A stretch of 64,000 nucleotides of DNA from Macrothele yani. Its lineage: Eukaryota; Arthropoda; Arachnida; Araneae; Macrothelidae. The notes below the pieces were generated by a model. It saw nothing but the letters and a program-made list of their open reading frames with translations, was not told the DNA's origin and searched no databases. Positions 44,005 to 53,989 of the stretch are shown here, in pieces. The number at the start of each line of letters is the position of its first letter. Position 1 is the first letter of the stretch. The stretch spans positions 135,863,240 to 135,927,239 of the forward strand of contig CM077013.1 of the NCBI GenBank assembly GCA_039090855.1, written 5' to 3'. A program made the translations under genes and the position numbers.

Positions 44005-44442
44005 GGTAGTTCCACCTAAAATCATTGCCTTATGTTTCCAATGATAAAACTTTTGTACATATTTTCTTCGCAATTAGTGTATTCCCAAGGATGAAAATTT
44101 GCACATCGATAAAACTAACTTTAAGTTACAGCATGGGATACTTAATGCTTGCTAAAACATAACCATAACTAAGCAATCTTACATTTGTTTCTCTACTGAC
44201 GTCATAAATGTACAGGTCGCGCCATCTATTAACAGGTCTGAACATTACTCAAAGAAAAATGATTGATTTTTAATATAATTATGATTATGTTTTCACAAGT
44301 ATTAAGTATCCCATACTGTAACTTAGAGTTAGTTTTATCGATGTGCAAATTTTCATCCTTGGGAATACATTAATTGCGAAGAAAATATGTACAGAAGTTT
44401 TACCATTGGAAACATAAAGCAGAAATTTTAGGTGGAACCTCC
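44005..44442. mobile_element. TTAA-flanked MITE with TIRs of about 145 bp (piggyBac-like)
   Basis: Ends GGTAGTTCCACCTAAAAT and (reverse complement) GGAGGTTCCACCTAAAAT. The long inverted arms are about 92% identical and include CCCAAGGATGAAAATTTGC. TTAA at 44,001-44,004 and 44,443-44,446. Removing it restores CCAGCGCTTAAACCAC of the SINE-A head. No transposase. Confidence 0.85.
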
Positions 44443-44457
44443 TTAAACCACTTCGCT

Positions 44458-44549
44458 GACCCTAAATTAGGGACGGGCGACTGCTTATAGCCCATTGAGT
44501 TGCTCACGGTGGTCGTTAAACCTCCAATATAAAAACCCCAAAAAAAAAA
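44458..44549 (+). mobile_element. 5'-truncated SINE-A with 11-bp target duplication
   Basis: Starts GACCCTAAATTAGGGACGGG, ends in an A run. ACCACTTCGCT on both sides (44,447-44,457 and 44,550-44,560). It sits within the older SINE-A head, 15 bp from the MITE. Confidence 0.85.
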
Positions 44550-44729
44550 ACCACTTCGCTTCCGCGATAGCGCATGTTAGGCTGTTGTTAGGTGTACACC
44601 GAAGAGCCAAAACATTATGCCTAGCGCGTCTTTATGCAAATCGAAGCAACTGCAGGTAAACGAAGCCACGTGTGAAGGTCATGAAACGGAATAAATAACA
44701 CCTGACAATGAGCTTTATCAATCAGTGTT

Positions 44730-44973
44730 TTTGCCGCCCCGGTGGCGCAGTGGTCTAAGCGATGGCCTCTGATCATTCGTCCGAGCGGGGTCCGGGTTCG
44801 AATCCCGGTGAGGCATGGATGTTGTGTTTGTCTTACGGTGCTGGCTCTCTCCCTTCCCTGGAACCAGTGGCCCTAAATTAGGGACGGGCGACCGCTTATA
44901 GCCCATTGAGTTGCTCACGGTGGTCGTTAAACCTCCAATCAAAAAAAAAAAGAAAAAAAAAAAAAAAAGAAAA
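44730..44973 (+). mobile_element. SINE-A with 11-bp target duplication
   Basis: Full copy, TTGCCGCCCCGGTGGCGC to an A tail with two G interruptions. CAATCAGTGTT at 44,719-44,729 and 44,974-44,984. Inserted in the leader of the Tc1-like remnant. Confidence 0.9.
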
Positions 44974-45236
44974 CAATCAGTGTTATTCTTGGTCTTCAAA
45001 TGGGAAAGGCAGCGGACTTCAGGGAGATTGACAAAGGCCAAACTCAATGGCCAAAAGACTGGGTAGAGCATTTCCGACAGGGAAAGGATTGTGGGGTGGA
45101 TTGTGGGTACGGTCAGCGGTGGTTAATATCTTCTAAAAGTGGTCGGAGGAGGAAACCAGTTAGTAAAATCATGCAATGCATTGATTATGATACGCTTTCC
45201 AACATACCAGAAATCATTACTCAAGTTATGAGGATA

Positions 45237-45597
45237 ATGGCTGTGGAATAAACCAGGCTCCTCTGCCCTGATGTTTGACCCCATGTTGATGATATTAAAC
45301 ATAACCGGTTCAGTACATCTCCGTAACAACATATTAAAGTTTCGTTGCAATAGAAGCATTTTTACGTAAGTTATGACGCATAAGGGCGATGGAATGGATC
45401 CCGCTCTTATGTTCTGACCTTTAACCCATTTCTTTCATTCTCAATAGGGTTCCTTCCCAGATTGTCCCCTACTTCATACTAAAAGGTCATCGAAATCAAA
45501 CTGTTTTTACGCGAGTTATCGTGCGGACGGATTGAGAGACTGACAGACAGACAGACAGACGGACAAAGCTGGAGCATATACGTTTCTTCAGCCTTGC
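45237..45597 (-). repeat. Repeat family E in reverse
   Basis: ACATAAGAGCGGGATCC, CTTATGCGTCATAAC, GTCTGTCTGTCTGTCAG and CATATACGTTTCTTCAGCC match 17,970-18,260 in reverse complement. It splits the transposase remnant. Confidence 0.7.
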
Positions 45598-46081
45598 AAG
45601 GTGGCGGCCGACCGCAGCTCGTCGATGCTGGAAGTGGGCGAAGGCTATCCCGTATGGTACGAGGCAGCAGAAAAGATACTGTGCCGCAACTCACCAGTAA
45701 TCTGAATGCTGGTGACGGAAGTAATGTGTCACAACACAAAGTGCATTGAACCCTGCTGAAAATGAGGCTGGGTAGCCGCAGGCTGCTCCGACTGCCTATA
45801 ATGTGAATGGTGGTGACTGGAGTAATGTTTCACAACACACGGTGCATGGAACCCTGCTGAAAATGAGGGTGGGTAGTCGCAGTCCGCTCCGAGTAGTCGC
45901 AGGCCTTATATGCAAAACTAGATACTAAGAGGCATCAACGGGCACAGAAGATATCCATGTGAAAATGGGGGGATGATTAGTCAAGATTGAAAGTAGCGAT
46001 AGAGATTTGGTGAGATTTTCACGCAGCAAAAGTGGATTGAGAATGGTTAACGATTACCACTAACCACCCTAATTATTACGA

Positions 46082-46493
46082 ATTGGGTGAACTACTGCCG
46101 TCTCAACACGATATTACAAGGTAAAAACACTCTAATGTAAAAGCACCATTGTTAAAAAGTTTACATAAAAGTTAAAATTACACAAGAACTTTCGAATCCG
46201 CATCGGACTCTTCATCAGGTGTGGGTCATATTATGCGAGCAATGGGTTAAATACATCGAAAGAGGGATATGACGTATATTGTCATGAAGGGCATGCGCAC
46301 TATTGGTGAATCACCGTGACATAATTCATAGCAATGTGATAGCATTTACTGTCAATTAATGTCAAAATGTTGGTAAATCACTCTGAAGTAAATATTTTCT
46401 AAAGGTTTGGCACGACACACAGGAAATCGTCATTGCAACACTGTTGCTGATGGGCAAAGATTTGCTGGCTTTCATGTAAAGAGGGTTACATTT
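46082..46493 (-). mobile_element. Left inverted arm of a Penelope-type composite
   Basis: About 410 bp, roughly 90% identical to the reverse complement of 48,700-49,103. Outer end ATTGGGTGAACTACTGCC, inner end GTAAAGAGGGTTA. It contains a hammerhead-like core on the minus strand. PLE termini often occur in inverted pairs, so I place it there; a large-TIR DNA element is the alternative. Confidence 0.65.
46180..46222 (-). ncRNA. Minimal hammerhead-like ribozyme motif (left arm)
   Basis: Minus strand: ACAC, CTGATGA, A, stem II GAGTCC/GGATTC (loop GATGC), GAAA, GTTC, TT, GTGT. Stem I is ACAC/GTGT; stem III is only 2 bp (A-U, G-C with a 2-nt loop); predicted cut after the second U of CUU. All core bases (CUGAUGA, GAAA, UH) are present. 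Very short stem III is a known trait of PLE hammerheads. Confidence 0.55.
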
Positions 46494-46769
46494 TATGACT
46501 TTGCAGTAGTTAGTGTGGTTGCTTCGTCCCACAAAGGTTGAAACGCTTCTCACGAAGTAGGCGCGACATTGCTGTGGTTGTGGATCTGGTTTTAATGTAA
46601 TATCATTGCTGTGGTTGTGAATCTAGTTTTAATGTAATACCTGTAATCTAAAGACTCGCCTGATGGAGCCTAAATATGACATAAAAACCAGATCCACAAA
46701 CACATCAGTGTCGCGCCTAAGTCGTGAAGAAGCGTTTCAACCTTTGTGGGACGAAACAACCATACTAAC

Positions 46770-48690
46770 TACTCCAAAGTCAAACAAGAAAGATGACACC
46801 GAATTTTCGGGTGTAATAAGCAAGTCTTTTGAATCCGTTCTGACGCAAATTAAATTTATCAAAGCTATTCAAAATCAATGTAACCGGTATGGAAAACAAT
46901 AGTATCTGACGGAAGAAAGAAGTTTTTCAATCGGGTTTTTAATCCCTCAGATATTGCTGAAACGGAATCGTGAGCTTACGCTCTCTGGTTGCAGAATTGT
47001 TCGTTAAGAAAAACATGAATTTATATGAGAAACATTTCGCACCGGAAACGCTCTCCAAAACCGAAAGAATTTTTCAAATCGGACTCCTAAAAACAGAGAT
47101 ATCGACAAAATAAGATGTTACTTTACGTCCCCTGGTGGGAAAACCATGCATTATTTTAAGAAGAAAGTATTCTCAAAAGGTTTATCCATATGAGCGGTAT
47201 CGGTCCAAGAAAAAAAAATCAGTCAAGTTTTCAGGAGCCCAGATTTTGCTAGAAATACATCAGAACCACAAATTAACACTTATGCCTCCTGGTGGCCAAA
47301 CCATTCTTTACCAAACATTAGAAATTATGTGAAAAATATTTTCCATCAGGTCTTGTATGCAATACAGGAAGAATTTTTCAAATCGGAGTTTTAGAAGCAG
47401 AAATAACGCAGAAAACGCAATTTACCTTTGTGCCCCCTAGCGAAAAGTCTATGATTTACTTGAAAAATTTGAATTTATAAGAAAAACATTTCGCATCGGA
47501 AACACTATGCAACACAGAATGAATTTTTCAAATCGGACTCCTAGAAGTAGATATATTGATAAAAATAAGATATACATCCACGCCCCCTGGCGTAGAAACC
47601 ATGCATTATTTCAAGAAGAAAATGTTCCTAAAAGGTTTGTCGACATGGGTAGTATCGGTCAACAAACGACTTTTTTGCAATCGAGACTTTAGAAGCTCAT
47701 ATTTTGCTGCAAATACATCAGAAGCGGAAATTAAGACTTAGGCCACCTGGTCGCCAAACCATTTTTTACAAAAAATTACAATTATGTTCAAAAGATTTCC
47801 CATCAGGATCTGTATCCGGTGCAGAAAAAAAATTTCAAATCGGAGATTTATAAGCAGAGAATAGGGGAAAGCAATTTACCTTTACGTCCCCTAGCGGAAA
47901 GTCTATGAATTACTTCAAAATTTTGAAATTATATGAAAAACATGTTACACTGGAAACACTATCCAACAAAGAAGGAATTTTTCAAATCGGACTCCTAGAA
48001 GTAAAGATGTGAAAAAAATAAGATATACATTACGCCCCTGGTGGAGAAACTGTGGAAAATTTTAAGAAGAAAATATTCCGAAAAGGTTTATCGATGTGAG
48101 TGGCATCAGTCCACGAAATAAGTTTTTCAATCGATATTTTAGAAGCTTAGATTTTTTGGCAAATACATCAGAAGCAAAAGTTAACACTTACGCCCCTGGT
48201 GGCCAAAGTATTATGTACCAAAAATTTGAAGTTATATGCAAAAGATTTTCCATCTGGAGGTGTATCCGCTGAAGAAAATGTTTTTCAAATCGGAGTTTCA
48301 AAAGAAGAGTTATCGGGAAAAATGTAATTTACTTTTACGCCACCTAGCGGAAAATCTATGCGTAATTTGAAAAAGTAACTATATCTAAATTACTGTTCGA
48401 CATAAATGGAATCGAAAGATAAAATAATTATTGCAATTGGATATTTAGAAGCAAATATGTGGAATAAAACGTATTTTTAAATTCGACATCATCTGCATTT
48501 ACGCCCTCTATCGGCGAAATTGTACATCGTAAGAAAAACGAAATAAAGGATCATCATTCGCATATTTCAAGCTGCAAAAAGAATGTTTCAAATAGGGCTA
48601 ATAGTTGCAGAGATATCGTGCGTACAGACGGACGGAAGGACGGACAAACCGGTAACATAAGCACGATCTTTTTTTACGAAAGCCGTGCTA
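46770..48690 (+). repeat. CTCF-like motif array, copy C
   Basis: Starts AAGATGACACCGAATTTTCG and ends in GACGGACGGACAAACC plus a hairpin CACGATC.../...GCCGTGC. GC-rich blocks lie near 47,128, 47,284, 47,431, 47,580, 47,743, 47,887, 48,033, 48,195, 48,338 and 48,504, again about 150 bp apart. It lies wholly between the two inverted arms. Confidence 0.8.
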
Positions 48691-48699
48691 AAAACCTAA

Positions 48700-49103
48700 C
48701 CCTCTTTACTGAAAGCCTGCAAATCTTTACCCATCAGCAACAGTGTTGCAATGACGATTTCCCGTGTGTCGTGCCAAACCCTTAGAAATATTTACTTCAG
48801 AGTTACTTACCAAAATTCTGACATTAATTGACAACAAATGCTATCACATTGCTATGAATTGTGTCACGGTGATTCGCCAATAGTGCGCATGCCCTTCATA
48901 ACAATATACGTCATATATAACCCTCTTTCGATGTATTTAACCCACTGCTCGCATAATATGACCCACATCTGATGAAGAGTCCGATGCGGATTCGAAAGTT
49001 CTTGTGTAATTTTAACTTTTATGTAAAGTTTGTAACTATGGTGCTTTTACGTTAAAGTGTTTTTACCTTGTAATATCGTGTTGTTACGGTTCACCCAATC
49101 TAC
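48700..49103 (+). mobile_element. Right inverted arm of the Penelope-type composite
   Basis: Inverted partner of 46,082-46,493; outer end GTTACGGTTCACCCAATCT. The two arms together with the 2.2-kb centre make a 3.0-kb composite. No clear flanking duplication. Confidence 0.65.
48965..49007 (+). ncRNA. Minimal hammerhead-like ribozyme motif (right arm)
   Basis: ACAT, CTGATGA, A, GAGTCC/GGATTC with loop GATGC, GAAA, GTTC, TT, GTGT. The only difference in the folded part from the left arm is C to T in stem I, which keeps pairing (G-T wobble). The same cleavage position is predicted. Confidence 0.55.
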
Positions 49104-49938
49104 AACGCAAGCACGAAACACTTATGGAGTTCAACTATTACGAAACTGTTTAGTAAACACAAGGCAGCAACTGCTAATACAAGAGTGGTGTATTGGGTTA
49201 AATTCTAAGGTGCGAACATGTCGGAGGAACACCAGAGTTCGAGTTGAAACATGCGAAGAAATCAAATTGAGCCAGATTAGGCCCGAAGTGCTTTTTTTTT
49301 TTTTGTTATTTGTGGTTTAATCAACTGCTTAGAGGTGCCATATCTCGCCGGTAACTATACAGACGTCAAGCACCGCCTTCAGCTTCTTAGAATTTTATGT
49401 AATTTAAAGTTTCAGCCCTCATCACGTGCATGGTTGTATTCATATGCATTTCACATACAGTCATTGTTTTTGTGCATGAGTGATAAGTATATTGTGTGGC
49501 TTAGAAGGTGGCATACATTTCCGAGATATTTCCGAAGTGACGCTCAAACTTCTGTGATGACGTCATACATCAACGCCTAGGCTTTTTCAAGTCAAGATGA
49601 TTACAGGGATTAAATAGGGAAGGGTTAGGGATCAGATATCTTCTCAACATTATTTTAATTTCAACCTGACTACACAACACACATCTCGGCAAAATAGAAA
49701 AAAAAATAGTGATTCTTGATTCAAAATATTTTTTTTAAACTTAAAGAACTGTATCGTAAGCCAGTAATTACGGAGCAGTAAATGATGTAACTGACATTTT
49801 TTTGTCATAAGATCTGTTTCTTGTTTACTTATATTTTTTTTGAAAATGGTTTACCTTCTCCATTTGCTATAGCTCACCAAGCCGAACTCCTGAGAGCCGA
49901 ATACGAAGCAGTAATCACTAGAATTAGGTAAAACTCCT
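49104..49938. other. No gene recognised
   Basis: Open stretches (87 and 81 residues near 49,057 and 49,335) match nothing I recognise. A few T-rich runs. Confidence 0.4.
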
Positions 49939-50016
49939 TATAACGTACCAGGAGATGTGACGTACCTGCCAGAAGGACGCACACGACATAAAGGCAGATA
50001 GGAACCAGAATAAAAC

Positions 50017-50089
50017 GTCCGCGTAGCTCAATTGGTAGAGCAACTTATTCCGGAATGAGGGGACCCGGGTTCGAATCCTGGCGCGGATA
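50017..50089 (+). tRNA. tRNA-like module in the 5' LTR
   Basis: Acceptor GTCCGCG/CGCGGAT (7 pairs, one G-T), D arm GCTC...GAGC, T arm CCGGG TTCGAAT CCTGG, box A TAGCTCAATTGG, box B GGTTCGAATCC. The anticodon arm is CTTATTCCGGAATGAG, a 6-bp stem with a CCGG loop. 73 nt. Not a normal tRNA because of that arm; likely a Pol III promoter and/or structured RNA. Confidence 0.45.
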
Positions 50090-50119
50090 AAATTGACGGA
50101 GAAATTTACTTCGTTATAA

Positions 50120-50131
50120 TGGTGCCCGAAC
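50120..50131 (+). other. Primer-binding-like site
   Basis: TGGTGCCCGAAC, beginning with the TGG that would pair with a tRNA 3' CCA, one base after the LTR. Which tRNA primes cannot be told by eye. Confidence 0.65.
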
Positions 50132-50244
50132 TATCCGGACGACCCGACCGTTCAAAATCTCGCAATGGTGTGATGTTATTTCCACACCGCGAGATAGGAA
50201 AAATAAGAGAATCCCTTCTCCAGCACTTCGAAAAAAATAAAAAA

Positions 50245-50262
50245 ATAATAAGGGGGAGATGA
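50245..50262 (+). other. Polypurine tract
   Basis: AATAATAAGGGGGAGATGA-type run directly before the 3' LTR, where plus-strand priming occurs in LTR elements. The 445-bp relative has a matching tract. Confidence 0.7.
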
Positions 50263-50342
50263 TGTAACGTACCAGGAGATGTGTCGTACCTGCCAGAAGG
50301 ACGCACACGACATAAAGGCAGATAGGAATCAGAATAAAAAAC

Positions 50343-50415
50343 GTCCGCGTAGCTCAATTGGTAGAGTGACTTATTCCGGAATGAGGGGATCCGGGTTCGA
50401 ACCCCGGCGCGGATA
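50343..50415 (+). tRNA. tRNA-like module in the 3' LTR
   Basis: Same fold and boxes as the 5' LTR copy: box A TAGCTCAATTGG, box B GGTTCGAACCC (one change from the 5' LTR). T arm CCGGG/CCCCGG stays paired. Confidence 0.45.
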
Positions 50416-50448
50416 AAAATGACGGAGAAATTTACTTCGTTATATCCT

Positions 50449-51005
50449 CAGTAAGTACAAAATATTTCTGCAGTAAAAAAAATATTACAGAAAAAAGGGT
50501 CGTAAGCACAATGCTACTGCATATTAGATTATGATTTGAAATTTATTATTCCAATCAACGAATTTCAGTTTCGGCCTCCCCTGTTTCTACCAGGAGATTA
50601 ATAAACAAGTACAGTACAACCCGCTTACAAGGAACAGCTACAAAACAACGGGAATCCTTTTTATATCCGGGCTTTCACTAAATCCGTTTTTGGGTGAAAA
50701 TTCCTAAAATATGAAAATGTGCATTGCTGATAATATGCATATGCATTTATATTGTATATACATAACAATTTTACATCCTTGAAAGATTTAATTACTTAAC
50801 TACATTAGTTCTATAGTTAACTAATTAAATCTTTTAAGTACATTCAACTTAACAGCCACGCGAGATCGATCGCTGTTTAACTACAAAATACACATGAAAT
50901 AAAAGCAGCTCCGATCCTTACAGTGCAAAACTCACTTGGAGAGTGAAATGGGCGACGTACGCAATTCCAGAAAATGTTATTTACTTCTTCATTACTCCAT
51001 TTCGA
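50449..51005. other. No gene recognised
   Basis: AT-rich single-copy-looking DNA up to the satellite. TTAATTACTTAACTACATTAG and TTAACTAATTAAATC can pair (50,785-50,832). Confidence 0.4.
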
Positions 51006-52818
51006 AGGCGAAAGGTGGGCTCCCACGTTATACGTGGGTGTGCATAGAAATGGTTAAAACACTTATAAGTTCCATGTCACGACGTGTTATGAATGTTCTG
51101 AGGGTGAACGGTGAGCCCCGCGTTATCAGATGGGTGTGTACAAAAATTTTGCAACACCTGATAAATTATGTGCCACGACGTGCTGTTGCGAGGGCGAAAG
51201 GTGAGGCCCCATATTATTAGGTGGGTGTGTATAGAAATGTTTCCGACACCTGGTAAATTCCATGCCACGACGTGTTACGGATGTTGTGAGGGCGAAAGGT
51301 GGACCACATGTTATTAGGTGGGTGTGTATAGAAATGTTTCCGACACCTGGTAAATTCCATGCCACGACGTGTTACGGATGTTGTGAGGGCGAAAGGTGGA
51401 CCACATGTTATTAGGTGGGTGTGTATAGAAATGTTTCCGAGACCTGGTAAATTTCATGCCACGACGTGTTACGGATTTTGTGAGGGCGAAGGATAAACCA
51501 CATGTTATTAGGTGGGTGTGAATAGAAATGTTTCCGACACCTGGTAAATTCCATGCCACGACGTGTTACGGATGTTGTGAGGGCGAAAGGTGGACCACAT
51601 GTTATTAGGTGGGTGTGTATAGAAATGTTTCCGACACCTGGTAAATTCCATGCCACGACGTGTTACGGATGTTGTGAGGGCGAAAGGTGGACCACATGTT
51701 ATTAGGTGGGTGTGTATAGAAATGTTTCCGACACCTGGTAAATTCCATGCCACGACGTGTTACGGATGTTGTGAGGGCGAAAGGTGGACCACATGTTATT
51801 AGGTGGGTGGGTATAGAAATGTTTCCGACACCTGGTAAATTCCATACCACGACGTGTTACGGATGTTGTGAGGGCGAAGGATGGACCACATGTTATTAGG
51901 TGTGTGGGTATAGAAATGTTTCCGACGCCTGGTAAATTCCATGCCACGACGTGTTACGGATGTTGTGAGGGCGAAAGGTGGACCACATGTTATTAGGTGG
52001 GTGGGTATAGAAATGTTTCCGACGCCTGGTAAATTCCATGCCACGACGTGTTACGGATGTTGTGAGGGCGAAGGATGGACCATATGTTATTAGGTGGGTG
52101 GGTATAGAAATGTTTCCGACGCCTGGTAAATTCCATGCCACGACGTGTTACGGATGTTGTGAGGGCGAAAGGTGGACCATATGTTACTAGGTGGGTGTGT
52201 ATAGAAATGTTTCCGACGCCTGGTAAATTCCATGCCACGACGTGTTACGGATGTTGTGAGGGCGAAGGATGGACCACATGTTATTAGGTGGGTGTGTATA
52301 GAAATGTTTCCGAGACCTGGTAAATTTCATGCCACGACGTGTTACGGATTTTGTGAGGGCGAAGGATAAACCACATGTTATTAGGTGTGTGGGTATAGAA
52401 ATGTTTCCGACGCCTGGTTGCCGCCCCGGTGGCGCAGTTGTCTAAGCGATGGCCTCTGATCATTCGTTCGAACGGGGTCCGGGTTCGAATCCCGGTGAGG
52501 CATGGATGTTGTGTTTGTCTTACGGCACTGGCTCTCTCCCTTCCCTGGAACCAGTGATCCTAAATTAGGGACGGGCGACTGCTTATAGCCCATTGAGTTG
52601 CTCACGGTGGTCGTTAAACCTCCAATCAAAAAAAAAAAAAAAAAAGAAAAACGCCTGGTAAATTCCATACCACGACGTGTTACGGATGTTGTGAGGGCGA
52701 AGGATGGACCACATGTTATTAGGTGTGTGGGTATAGAAATGTTTCCGACGCCTGGTAAATTCCATGCCACGACGTGTTACGGATGCTGTGAGAGCGAAAG
52801 GTGGACCACATGTTATTA
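51006..52818 (+). repeat. 97-bp satellite, about 16 units, split by a SINE-A
   Basis: Period 97 bp, unit with GGGCGAAAGGTGGACCACATG, GTATAGAAATGTTTCCGA and CATGCCACGACGTGTTACGG. The first units are the most diverged and the middle ones nearly identical. Because 97 is not a multiple of three, overlapping minus-strand ORFs of 81 codons recur every 97 bp; these are artefacts. A SINE-A lies at 52,419-52,650. Confidence 0.95.
52419..52650 (+). mobile_element. SINE-A within the satellite, 9-bp target duplication
   Basis: TGCCGCCCCGGTGGCGCAG to an A tail. ACGCCTGGT at 52,410-52,418 and 52,651-52,659, both inside satellite units. One of the youngest copies. Confidence 0.95.
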
Positions 52819-53043
52819 CGTGGACACGACATTTTACGAAATTTCTCAAATGAAAACGTATAGATTGATCAGAAGATTCCAAACGCTCATTTAGAACCAC
52901 CCAGTGACAGCCGAGGAATGCTACTACGTGTGACGTAACCTTCATGAATCAGCAGTATTTCGTAAGAGACAGCGCCAACGGCGGCTGCTTCCTCACCCAA
53001 CTGGAAAAAGACCTATGTGAGGCCCACCAAGAGAAATTATGAG
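52819..53043. other. No gene recognised
   Basis: Flank between the satellite and a SINE-A. Nothing identifiable. Confidence 0.4.
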
Positions 53044-53055
53044 GGTTACACTCTG

Positions 53056-53281
53056 TTTTTTTTTTTTTTTGATTGGAGGTTTAACGACCACCGTGAGCAA
53101 CTCAATGGGCTATAAGCAGTCGCCCGTCCCTAATTTAGGGTCACTGGTTCCAGGGAAGGGAGAGAGCCAGTGCCGTAAGACAAACACAACATCCATGCCT
53201 GACCGGGATTCGAACCCGGACCCCTTACGGACGAATGATCAGAGGACAGCGCCTTAGACCACTGCGCCACCGGGGCGGCCA
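53056..53281 (-). mobile_element. SINE-A with 12-bp target duplication
   Basis: T run, GATTGGAGGTTTAACGACC to CGCCACCGGGGCGGCC in reverse. GGTTACACTCTG at 53,044-53,055 and 53,282-53,293. Confidence 0.95.
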
Positions 53282-53293
53282 GGTTACACTCTG

Positions 53294-53400
53294 TCACCGG
53301 TCCCTAATTTAAGGTCACTAGTTCCGGGGAAAAGACAAAGCCGGTGTCCACCTTACCCAGACGTCATCCGGGACTCGCACCAGTTCCATCTCACACGATG
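53294..53400 (-). mobile_element. Diverged SINE-A fragment
   Basis: GGTCCCTAATTTAAGGTCAC and CATCCGGGACTCGCACC in reverse. Older than its neighbour. Confidence 0.5.
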
Positions 53401-53900
53401 AATCAAAGCATACACCACCCTAAGGTAAATTTTAGATCCGCCTGTGGGCTTTTGCTAACTTTGGTAATCATGTCTATTGCTTTCTGTATCTCATTTATCT
53501 CAGTGATCGTTTTTGCAACTTTTAAGACTTTGATGGCAAAACGCCAAAGGGCAGTGTAGAGAGGTGGTTAAAAGTTCTCGTTCCCCCCAATGGTTTTAGT
53601 GGTACTTTCAAGACATATTATAAAATAGGTAAATGGGTAAATGTTGTACCTTTTCCATAATGAGCAAGTTTAGTATCAAAGATTTCCCAGGCCTACGCTG
53701 GTATAAACTCCGGGTTTCACTTTCCGCAAGTCGAAGACAAAAGCACACATATACACTTATTGTCATAAAAATCCGCGAACCTAGAAAAAGCCGTGCGATT
53801 AACGCGAAATTCGTCGAATAGCTACGGGGAGGGCAGACATGCAAATTGAAGTTTCGTGCGTTTCCGCATGCCATCGCAATCCTTTGGGTTTTAAAGGTGC
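53401..53900. other. No gene recognised
   Basis: An ORF ending at 53,559 has a hydrophobic run (GLLLTLVIMSIAFCISFISV) but no family, start context or neighbours to support it. Confidence 0.3.
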
Positions 53901-53989
53901 CACGCAGGGGGACACCACATTCGTGCCGAAGTGCACGATAAGAGTTAGGTGAGATTCCTGAGCGTTAGACGTGCCGAGGACCGCCGTAG

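Larger units (their letters stand above)
44590..46065 (+). pseudogene. Tc1-like transposase remnant with two insertions, ending near an RTE scrap
   Basis: MGKAADFREIDKGQ (45,001) and SAVVNIF*KWSEEE (about 45,117) are the N-terminal part. After the family E insertion (45,237-45,597), GGGRPQLVDAGSGRRLSRMV resumes at about 45,600, followed by NAGDGSNVSQHKVH, which is then repeated (45,785-45,870) in diverged form. No catalytic motif remains. From about 45,960 to 46,065 GCAAAAGTGGATTGAGAATGG resembles an RTE 3' end. Confidence 0.6.
49939..50444 (+). mobile_element. Complete miniature LTR element (506 bp) with tRNA-like modules in its LTRs
   Basis: 5' LTR 49,939-50,118 (180 bp), internal 50,119-50,262 (144 bp), 3' LTR 50,263-50,444 (182 bp). 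LTR ends TATAACG or TGTAACG and CGTTATA. 4-bp target duplication TCCT (49,935-49,938 and 50,445-50,448). Primer-binding-like site TGGTGCCCGAAC one base after the 5' LTR and a purine tract AATAAGGGGGAGATGA before the 3' LTR. No coding capacity: it must borrow gag and pol from another element. LTRs about 94% identical, so fairly young. This layout is that of a TRIM. Confidence 0.85.

Noticed and set aside
51126..52238. Series of 81-residue minus-strand ORFs with similar sequence
   Set aside because: They repeat every 97 bp with the satellite and change frame from unit to unit; no start context or domain.
53344..53559. Small ORF with a hydrophobic segment
   Set aside because: Begins in a decayed SINE and has no homologue I recognise; a single hydrophobic run is weak evidence.
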